Shown piece after piece: positions 24,600-33,600 of a stretch of 64,000 bases of DNA. Source of the stretch: Ooceraea biroi (Eukaryota > Arthropoda > Insecta > Hymenoptera > Formicidae); the NCBI RefSeq assembly GCF_003672135.1, contig NC_039514.1:1302001-1366000 (forward strand). The letters run 5' to 3'. Under the pieces are notes generated by a model. It ran no database searches. It was given only the letters and a program-made list of their open reading frames with translations, and was not told the origin of the DNA. A program made the position numbers and the translations under genes. Every line of letters starts with the position of its first letter. The first letter of the stretch is position 1.

Positions 24600-24970
24600 A
24601 CGCAGGTTTTTTTAATTCCTGGCTGGGTTCGAAGCAGTGGAATTTTTAGCTTCGGTTGTACCTCCGAAAAGCCCATATCTCAGATTGTTCTGAAATTTTG
24701 TACACTATTGTATTTGACCCGCTGATTACGAATATGACAATGAAAATTGGCGACAAGATTATCTTCAAGATCAAAATAAAGGAAAACTTTTTTATATATT
24801 TCTTTCATTATCTTCGTAAATATTCATTTTAGTAGAAAAAGTTTCAAATAAAAGTTGTTCTTCTCTTAAAAACGCAACTTTTATGTTTTTTTACACAATT
24901 ACTGTAAAAGCGGTTTTTCTACTAAAATTTTCATAAATTACACAATTTTCATTGTGATGCTCTAGCAAAA
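24600..24970. repeat. AT-rich island with nested inverted repeats, probable decayed dispersed element
   Basis: An abrupt AT-rich island in GC-rich surroundings. It contains a perfect 14-bp inverted repeat (24827-24840 with 24914-24927). Inside its loop lies a second perfect 10-bp inverted repeat (24848-24857 with 24875-24884). Upstream text such as CCCATATCTCAGATTGTTCTG resembles, in my recollection, dispersed insect repeats. No target-site duplication or coding capacity was found. Confidence 0.35.
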
Positions 24971-27900
24971 CGCTAGAAAATATTCATCATCCCGCGTGTT
25001 TCTCTATTCGGGACTTTGTTACCGGTTATGCAATACTGTCGACCAATATGAACTATCGATTGTACGCGGCGCGCGTTACGGAGCGGCGATTTTGCAGTAG
25101 GAGCGCAAGTTAAATTCGCGTGCACACCCACGCGGCAAGCACACACGCAGAGCGACAGAGGAGGGACCGGGGAAGAGAGACCGAGAGAGTCTACGGGATT
25201 CACGTGATACCGATTTCATGTACGCCGGCAATCGTATAGATCGCGGCAATTAATCTCGTCGTGAACGGTCCGCGCTCGAGTTTCATGAGAAGAAATTTAC
25301 ATCGGCGTTCGCATTAACCGCTCTTATGCTCGCGATTTGTACGCCACGAGTGTACGCCGCGATATTGCGCTCTCTCTCTCTCTCCCTCTTTCTCTCTCTT
25401 TTCCTCTCGCGGAGATAAAAAAAAACGATAAGGAAATTGCTATTGTAATTAGCGCTGTCAGTACAATTCCGCGGCGATTTATATGTGTTTTCTGTCGAAC
25501 AGTCAATTAGCTGCAACCGAAATACAATGCAGTGGAACGCGACCGGACCGTCGCCGGACTCGACTCGGTTGCGATTTGCATGCAACGTTAATCTCAGCGA
25601 CCGACACATATGATTCGCGGACTAATGCGCCGGTAAAGTACCGGTAAAGCTTAGTTTCTGATGGTTGTCTAATTAATTGGAATGCGGACCGGTAAATAGT
25701 CGCATGGTGATACGCGCCGACCTAGCGTGCGCTCGCCGACGAGCTTTCGCGTATTAATAGTCAGCGCGATGCATTAATCAAGTGCGCCGATTTGTCTCGC
25801 ACACGGGGTTTGTCAAATGTTTTTAATTATTGTCCACGCTAACCAAGTGGCGACCGCTATAACTCTTCTATCGTTTGCTCGTTAATTACCGCGCGCCAGC
25901 ACGACGTAGCGCAGTTCGCGGGTAGCGATTCACGGTACCATGTATCGCGTGTAACTTGTCGGATTTTATTAGTTAATACGTTTAATTAGTCTGCAGATGT
26001 ATGAACTGTCTGCCATGCACTTTCCGTCGTACTTTGTCGCGGTTAGCGAGCCTTCGTGAACATATTATATCATTTTAAATATTTGCTCGAAATGTTCTTT
26101 TCTCATCTGTTCTTATTTTGTATGTGTCGCGAATGTTTCTCCGCAAGATCTATATATTTAATTAGATATAAATTCTGAGGTATATGTACACGCGTTTTTG
26201 TATGAATTATTGATAGCGACTTTAATAGATACGCCAGGCGGTAATAAAGGAGCTCGGTTTTAGCCACGTTAACGCTGCTTGCCACTAACTACCTCGCTAA
26301 TTAACCGCTCGGAAGTCCAGCGACATCGGGGTAATTATTTATCGGTCCGTACGAACAGAACCTTTGTGGAATTCATGTCGCCGCGTGCACCGGCGACACA
26401 CGTGAAATTTCTTTCCCTCGTTTCGCGCGAGTTCTCGGTCTCGCAGATTACGCGCCGATCGATTCCGCGTCGGAACTCGCTGCTTTGGGGCCCTGCACAT
26501 ACGTATAGTCACGTTTATGGTGACTCTATGTCTCCATCGGTGGAATGACTTCGCTTTTTGCGAGTACCGTGGCGGCAACGAGCGCTATTTATTTTTCCCG
26601 AGCCATTAGCGCCCAGCGAGCCACTTGCGCTCGGCCGAGCGAGTTACGCTTACCGCGTGAGCGATGCATCCGGTCGTCGCAGATCGGAAACGATCATTCG
26701 AGATTCGATTCTCGCGCATTCTCGAGCCTGTTTTCTCGTTCTTCATCAAGCTCTCCTCGCCCAACCCCTTTGTCGTCTCGTTCTCTCTTTTCATCTCGCG
26801 CACGCTACGAGCTCGCAGTCACGTATCTCGTGCCATCTTTCCCTCGGCAAATCGCTATCGATCGCAATCGTGGTCGTGTAGGAGCATTACGCTGAAATTG
26901 CGCTATCCGTTTGACCCCGCCAACAGGGATCGCGTCATCTCGTCCCGATCTCGTTCCGTTCTCCGCGCGAACCGACTCGCGATCCGTCCAGGATACGATC
27001 CATCGTGGCCCGATTTTCATAGGGAAATTGCATTCAACCTTTCGCGAAGGTTAAAACCCAACGACCGCCTCGAGTCATTCGATCCTCCACTTTTCGCATA
27101 GGTACGTACTGAGCGAGCGTGGCGATCTTTTCGCAACTTGTTACGACGACGGCGCAAATGTACACTTCCCGTTACTCACACGAGTTTACCGTGCCCAAGT
27201 GATTATTTAACGGAGCACCATGGACGAGTTGGTTCGCAATTTCGAGTCATTATAATAATGCACAAATTATTCTTTAGACACCTTCCAAAACGAAGGGAAC
27301 AGAGGCAGAGGGAGAACGGTCGATTTGAATCGGTCGGTGACGTCAAACCAGGCAGCATAGTTATTTTTAGAGGAACCGGTGAGGAGAGAGGAGCGAGGTC
27401 GAGTCGCATGCGACGGGTTCGGGTCAGCTCGCTTCGCTCGCGCGACTCACCCACGCCATCCCCTTTTTCTTGGCCGCGACCCAACGAATGTATGCTATCG
27501 CCACTTTGAAACTTGGCGGAATCATGCTCGGTTAAACTCTCGCGAGGAAGCCTCGCGAAATTTTCGATTGAACGTCAACGTCATAAAGACTCTGTGAGAT
27601 CTATGACATGCTAATATGCAATACGTCTCAGATATTGGTAAAAATTTGAAAACAAAATCCCGAAGAAATTATCGGACGCGCAGACATCGGCTTGACATGT
27701 CGAGAAAAGTAATTCGCATTGCAATGTCGTAACGCGGCTCCATCGAATCGCCGATTGACGATTCTCACGATGACCGGTAAAGTTTTCAAGCGGCACGTAC
27801 AAATTTCTACGGCCATTATCGTTGAATTATTTCGCTGTATCGAGTGTTTCGTGTTTCGTAACAGCGAAATATCGTCATTATTCACGTCTCGTTAAGGCGT

Positions 27901-28258
27901 CCCGGGGAAGGCGTACAAGTGCGGTGGCGCAAGTGGTAATCGTTGCTAATATCTGCCATGTTACGGCTATTACCATGCCTCACCGCGACGCAGCCGTAAA
28001 TTCCTCCGAGTGAGAGCGCAGTTGGGCGTCTTGTGTGTGAATCCGTCTCGTTTTCGCCTCTCGTTGTCATCGTGAATCGACTCGCGATACCGTTTGTGCT
28101 CTCTCCCACGTGTCGGATGAATGCACACGATTGCGACCGAACGCGCCTGGACTCTCCGGTATCCGCTAGATCGCGATCTACAAGATGCCTCGGATCGATT
28201 GGCTACTTGCGAGCAAGTAATCAGACAAGTGATTAAATGTACTCTAATGCAAAAAGCT
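24971..28258. other. Non-coding stretch
   Basis: A (CT)n block lies at 25369-25414 and an AT-rich patch at about 26050-26230. No ORF, RNA or transposon is convincing. The left target-site duplication of the foldback element starts at 28259. Confidence 0.5.
25369..25414. repeat. (CT)n microsatellite
   Basis: GCTCTCTCTCTCTCTCCCTC and similar, slightly interrupted, followed by CTTTTCCTCTC. Confidence 0.8.
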
Positions 28259-28267
28259 AATCTTACA
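28259..28267. repeat. Left 9-bp target-site duplication of the foldback element
   Basis: AATCTTACA immediately before the first base of the palindromic element. The identical 9-mer follows its last base at 29530-29538. The preceding bases differ (T on the left, C on the right), which fixes the duplication length at 9 bp. Confidence 0.85.
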
Positions 28268-28445
28268 GTGTCTGTGAAGTTGGCACGACGTTCTACAAAT
28301 ATCGAAAAAATACTAAGAGTTCTAATAGCGCTTTGTTCTACAGTTCCTAATAAAAATTAAAAAGAGTTCCGCATTCTTTCTATTAAAAATTCAAAATTGA
28401 AAATATGTCGTGCTAACTTCGCGAATCTAGCACGACACTCTCCTC

Positions 28446-28448
28446 TAA
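28446..28448. repeat. TAA target-site duplication (left) of the nested MITE
   Basis: TAA precedes the MITE at 28449 and recurs at 28614-28616. The other arm of the palindrome shows the empty site as CTCTAAAGTACT (read on its minus strand), with TAA once, confirming a 3-bp duplication. Confidence 0.8.
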
Positions 28449-28613
28449 TAGCGCGTACACACGACGACACTTTTTGTCTCTAGATCGAGTGTATACATTA
28501 AGTGTCGATGTGTGTACAGCGCTTGAGACCGTGTTGCTAAAGAAAATTGTACCTGTAATGACACTAATCTAGATATAAGTGTCCGCTCTAGGTGTCATCG
28601 TGTATACGCACTA
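28449..28613. mobile_element. 165-bp MITE nested in the left arm of the foldback element
   Basis: Terminal inverted repeats of about 22 bp with 19 matches: TAGCGCGTACACACGACGAC at the left, and TAGTGCGTATACACGATGAC when the right end is read on the minus strand. It is flanked by TAA on both sides, and the right arm of the host palindrome lacks it exactly. A 3-bp TAA duplication is typical of PIF/Harbinger-type elements, so I place it there tentatively. It has no coding capacity. Confidence 0.8.
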
Positions 28614-28749
28614 TAAAGTACTAAAACGCGTTGAAAATTATTATTTTTAACTAGAGTTCCCGATAGTTCCAATCGAGATTTACATATATATACAATTTCA
28701 GATCGATATTCCACCAATTAACAATTTTTGAATAATTTTTTATATCTGC

Positions 28750-29056
28750 GTCCAGCACGACACTTAGTGAAAATGCGTCGTGCTGATGATTTTCAGCAGT
28801 TCTCGACAGTTCTGCAACGGTTCTATGCAATAGAGTTAGTTTCAAGAAGAGTTCCGGTCATTAATGATTTTTTAGACAAGTTTTAACAGTTAACAGTTAA
28901 GTCCAGCACGACACTTAGTGAAAATGCGTCGTGCTAATGATTTTTAGCAGTTCTAACGATAGTTCTCGACAGTTCTGAAACAGTTCTATGCAATAGAGTT
29001 AGTTTCAAGAAGAGTTCCGGTCATTAATGATTTTTTAGACAATTTTTAACAGGTAT
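28750..29056. repeat. Tandem duplication (units of about 151 and 156 bp) inside the left arm
   Basis: Unit 1 (28750-28900) and unit 2 (28901-29056) both start GTCCAGCACGACACTTAGTG and share the order of all later blocks, including CAGTTCTATGCAATAGAGTT-type text and TTAATGATTTTTTAGACAA. The right arm (29072-29212) has this unit once. The duplication therefore arose in one arm after the palindrome formed, or was lost from the other. Confidence 0.8.
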
Positions 29057-29529
29057 GTCCAGCACGATTTAACTGTTAAAAATTGTCTAAAAAATCATTA
29101 ATGACCGGAACTCTTCTTGAAACTAACTCTATTGCATAGAACTGTTGCAGAACTGTCGTTAGAACTGCTGAAAATCATCAGCACGACGCATTTTCACTAA
29201 GTGTCGTGCTGGACGCAGATATAAAAAATTATTCAAAAATGTTAATTGGTGGAATATCGATCTAAAATTGTATATATATGTGAATCTCGATTGGAACTAT
29301 CGGGAACTCTAGTCAAAAATAATAATTTTCAACGCGTTTTAGTACTTTAGAGGAGAGAGTGTCGTGCTAGATTCGCGAAGTTAGCACGACATATTTTCAA
29401 TTTTTAATTTTTAATAGAAAGAATGCGGAACTCTTTTTAATTTTTATCAGGAACTGTAGAACAAAGCGCTATTAGAACTCTTAGTATTGTTTCGATATTT
29501 GTAGAACGTCGTGCCAACTTCACAGACAC

Positions 29530-29538
29530 AATCTTACA
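29530..29538. repeat. Right 9-bp target-site duplication of the foldback element
   Basis: AATCTTACA directly after the last base of the element, identical to 28259-28267. Confidence 0.85.
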
Positions 29539-29856
29539 GTATAGATTTCCAGATAGCGTAGGAAGGAGAATAGGGAGAGAGGTGATGAAATATCTTCTTT
29601 CCTTTTTTATTTAAGTGTATATGTATTTGATAATGTGACAATACACACTGAGACAAGAAATTAACAATCAATGTGATACGTGTAATTCCGATAAAGAGTT
29701 GTCAACACGATGCAATAGAAAAATCGCATGCATTGTTTTCTTTTGTATGTCGGAAACGATTTTCTGTTAACAATAGACAAAGCACAATTTTATTATTCTT
29801 TCTCTCTAACAAATACAAAATTCATGAACAATACAAAAGTCATAATCCTCCTGTCC
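29539..29856. other. AT-rich spacer between repeat blocks
   Basis: No repeat partner or credible gene seen. Short plus-strand frames here continue into the repeat units and are not supported. Confidence 0.4.
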
Positions 29857-30075
29857 ACTCTTAAAAAAGCCGTGTTAAATATTAAATCGAAATCATTGTT
29901 GCCTCTTTTCCGCGATGCTGATTGGTTCTCTCGCTTGGCTCGAACTTCGTGTGGCTTGAACTTCGTGTTGCGAATGTCAGAATGTCATAGTGGCTGTCAG
30001 TGCGGTTATATTGATAAAATATTGATAAATAAAACATTAATATTGAAAAATAAAATAGCGCGCGCCTGTGTTGCT
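29857..30075. repeat. Tandem repeat unit 1 (about 219 bp)
   Basis: Begins CTCTTAAAAAAGCCGTGTTAA, includes CGAACTTCGTGTGGCTTGAA and GTCATAGTGGCTGTCAGTGC, and ends AAATAGCGCGCGCCTGTGTTG. All of these landmarks recur in the same order in the next unit. Confidence 0.75.
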
Positions 30076-30670
30076 AGTTCTAAAAAAGGCGTGTTAACAT
30101 CGTGAAGTTCTTTTTTATCGAATATTGAGGCCTTTTTTCCGCGACGCTAATTGGTTCTCTCGCTCGAACTTCGTGTGACTTGAACTTTGTGTTGCGAATG
30201 TTAGAATGTCATAGTGGCTGTCAGTGCGGTTATATTAATTTATTATTTCTTAGAAACGTGAAAACGGCAGCTGTCAATTCTGTCAAATTTGTATTGATGA
30301 AACATGATGAAATAAATAACACCTTTAATGCCTTTTTTAGAATAGGGCTACGGGCTAGAACTTTTTCATTTCTGAATTTACGGTATTTTCAATAGCAGAG
30401 AACTCTAGGCAATATAAAAAATAATGATTTCAATAACTCAGAACTTCTCGGAAAAGAAAAAATTTCTACGGGCTAGAACTTTTTCATTTCTAAGTTGACG
30501 GTATTTTCAATAGCAGAGAACTCTAGGCAATATGCCAATTAATAATATGAACATCTCAGAACTCCTCGGAAAAAGAAAAAAATTTTTAAATAAATAATAG
30601 ATGAATATTATTATTCGAAAACATTATTAACATTGAAAAATAAAATAGCGCGCGCCTGTGTTGTACTAGT
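30076..30670. repeat. Tandem repeat unit 2, interrupted by an insertion of about 370 bp
   Basis: The first part (30076-30235) repeats unit 1 from TTCTAAAAAAGGCGTGTTAA to the GTGCGGTTATATT block. The last part (about 30618-30670) repeats its AAATAGCGCGCGCCTGTGTTG end. Without the middle the unit is about 213 bp, matching the 219 bp of unit 1. The intervening 30236 to about 30600-30617 is therefore best read as an insertion, though no clear target-site duplication can be defined in the AT-rich junctions. Confidence 0.65.
30348..30585. repeat. Two 118-bp direct repeats within the inserted block
   Basis: Copy 1 starts at 30348 and copy 2 at 30466, both with CTACGGGCTAGAACTTTTTC. They share GGTATTTTCAATAGCAGAGA, the following ACTCTAGGCAATAT and CTCAGAACT-CCTCGGAAAA. 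A few substitutions and small indels separate them. They do not resemble the foldback element. Confidence 0.8.
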
Positions 30671-33600
30671 AATATATAAAAAGTATAAATTATCGGTTAT
30701 ACGTGAAGTTTACGGCTATAACAGTAGTATCGGGTTTTGGACTTTTGCGTTTAGGTCTACATTTACATCATTGTTTGCATCATTGTTGAATAAGCGAAAA
30801 TAAGGGTACGTTCGACTTTCTTCAACCGCAAAGGGAACAATTCATGAGTTTTAATTATGAGCAAATTATTGTCGCGAAAAACACGCATGTTGATTACGAT
30901 GATAATTTATACATAACTCTGACATTTACTAACGAGTAAATAACAGCAGCGAGATATCCAAGTGTTTTGCTAATACGTGGACAAATTACGCGCGCGGGCG
31001 TGTCATTTGCAAGATGATATCTCGGTGCATGAATCTCGTAGATCACGATCCGAGCGACGCTTCTCGTTGCTCGAGTTCCCGCAGTTTCACGTTGGTTGCG
31101 TGGGCGTCAGGCTTGGCGGGGTTCCAGGGCTCGTGGGAGGCTGACCAGGCCTCGCAGACTGACCTCAGCCTCTGACCTCACCCGAAATAGTCTCCCGCTG
31201 CCTGGCTCGTTTCTCCTGCATTTCTATTTCAGAATTTTCCTCTCTCGCATCGCGGAAGGTACGCGACGCCACCGATCATGCAAAGTCGCTGGAATGAGCC
31301 TCTCTTGTCTGCCTCCTTTATTGTTTCTCACGATGGTAGTATAGTAGTGTAGTAGATCAAGCCGAATATCTGAAATTCAAAATTTTATTGAAACCGCTCC
31401 TCAAGTTTCTGCATCATTTCGCAAATCGTCAACATGCGAGTTTGTTAACGGATAACAGAAAAATGTACGAAATTGAGGACAAAATTTATATTTCTCGAAA
31501 GACTTAATTCGAATGCAGACGTTCGCGAGACGCAACATTGCTTTCTTTCCGAAAAACGTGCGCTCGTTACCCTCGCACTTTACGAGACGTCTCCGAAAGT
31601 CGTCGCCGGTTAAACGGGGAACGGGCCGATTATCCGGCACACGCACTTACGAACTTTCGATTTCGCGTAAACGAACGGCACGACGCGGCGCATCGTCGGC
31701 CGTATCACGCCGTAGGGCTATTTTCAGCGGCGTCGTTTTTCTCTTTGCCGTCGACGGTAGCGAATAGCGCGAGGAATTATAACGCGAGCTGCGGGCCCTC
31801 CCTCTATCTCTCTCTCTTTTAGCTGAGGTAGGTAGTTCCATTAAGATGCAAATTCGCCAATAATTCCGCACGGCGCGGCCGCTTGTCGCCCCGCTCGCGT
31901 ACTCGCTTGTAATCGTTCATATCGCGCCGAGATCGAGAGCCCGTTTTCCAATTCCCCGTGCGATGCCGCGCGCCTTGCGACGCCGAGAGTTAATTATTGT
32001 CTTGGCGATTTAATTGCACCGGCTATCGTGATACCCTCTTTCTCCTTCCTTCTTTCTCCCGCGCGAGAAGTAGACGAGGGGAGGCAGACGAGACCGTAAA
32101 TATGAACTGCGTGTGGTGCGGAAAGCTGGATAGGCGTGCGGTGTTCTCCGCGTTTGTAGTACCAGTATCGCTTACAGACTGATGTAGTGGGTGCTTGTTT
32201 AGTTAATACTTGAGCCCGCGTGCATGGCGTGCACGTATATGTCCGTTACACTTGCGCTTTTCTCGCACGTTGTATCGAATATCGTTCAATTCGACGAGTC
32301 TTTGAATCTTTTCTTTCACGCGGAATGCAGCCGTAAGGGATGAAATATTTGAGTTCATGAATATGGCACACACGTTGCTCCAGAAATTGATCACGAAATC
32401 GCGCTTTTTTCGCGATTGCATCAGTTTCCGCAGCGTTTTTATGGGTACGGGCGTGCGAACCTGCGAAATTAAGGGGGGTGCGATTCTTCATTGCGCCACG
32501 TTTCGTGTAAATATAAGGAAACAAGGTACGTCGCAAGTAAGGCTATCACTTTTCCAATCTGGTAAGCCAATATTGCTTATTCTCCAGAAGTGTGAAACCG
32601 TTCTCGTAGAAACTCACGTAGCGATCGAGGGAACCAGTCAGCACCTGACGTATTTCCAGGGATATCTAATTACTGGCGCGGCCTAAAGAACTGAAACGCC
32701 TTCGCGCCCACAACGATGCTCGTTCTGTATAGCGTTCACCATTTTCTCGTTAGACTTTCTCACCACCAATCGCGGAAATGTATCGGGAATCTCGGGCATC
32801 CTGCTACTCACTTTGTATAATACTAATAAAATTCGCTCGAGATAATTGCAAGGAATAAATCCTCAAATGTAACGACAGCAATTACTCTTGATTGGGGATT
32901 GATAGAAACGCGAATTTGTCAGTCTGGAAAGCACTCGAGCGCGCATTTATTAATTCGAGATGAAAAGTCGCCACCGTACGCACTGTGAGAACCGGCTGTC
33001 GATCCTCGGCGTCTCTCGTGCGCGAAGGTGTTGCTGATCGCTGTAAGGAGGACAAGTAGCCCGTGGTATGAAAACCCGGCGGGAACGAGGCGCACCACGG
33101 AACGAATGCTAAGTCGCAGATGTTATCGCTCCAGATATTTACTGGCCTGCGAGCCATCAGGCCGCTCCAGATTAATGGCGCGATCGGTAATGAACGTGGC
33201 AGCGCGCGAGGGCCACGGCAATCACGGCTTCTTGGTACCACAAATCCCGACTTCCTCGTGTCCCGCGGCCATACCGCCGTGCGCGCGAGTGCGTTATCTC
33301 ACGCACACACATATATGCATACACATACACGCGCGTTATTATCAATGCCGCGGGCCCGTGGCGGACGACGTTGCAGGGCGTCGCCGCTCGCGAAGATTAC
33401 TGGCTTGCCGAGAATAAAACCGCAGAAATATTTCGCCGCGGTTCTCGGAGCGGGATTCAGCGGACGGTGTCTCCGCAAAATTCTTAACATTGACGTATCG
33501 CGCGCGGTTACACGTCGTTGTTGCATAATGCGAATAAAATAAATATCTCGGAGGCGGGATTGCTGCCAAATAGAATATCGCACTTCCGGGAGAGTGGAAT

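Larger units (their letters stand above)
28268..29529. mobile_element. Foldback-type (palindromic) DNA transposon, non-autonomous
   Basis: 1262 bp that is almost entirely one inverted repeat. The left arm starts GTGTCTGTGAAG and the right arm ends CTTCACAGACAC. The arms match at high identity (only a few substitutions across the first 170 bp) up to a short centre near 29051-29071. Net arm length is about 460 bp once two left-arm additions are removed: a 165-bp inserted MITE (28449-28613) and an extra unit of about 151 bp. A perfect 9-bp duplication flanks the element. Long arms built partly of internal repeats plus 9-bp duplications are the hallmark of foldback elements such as Drosophila FB, usually grouped with MuDR-type transposons. 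There is no transposase frame, so mobilisation would have needed an enzyme supplied elsewhere. The superfamily assignment is inferred from duplication length and architecture. Confidence 0.85.
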
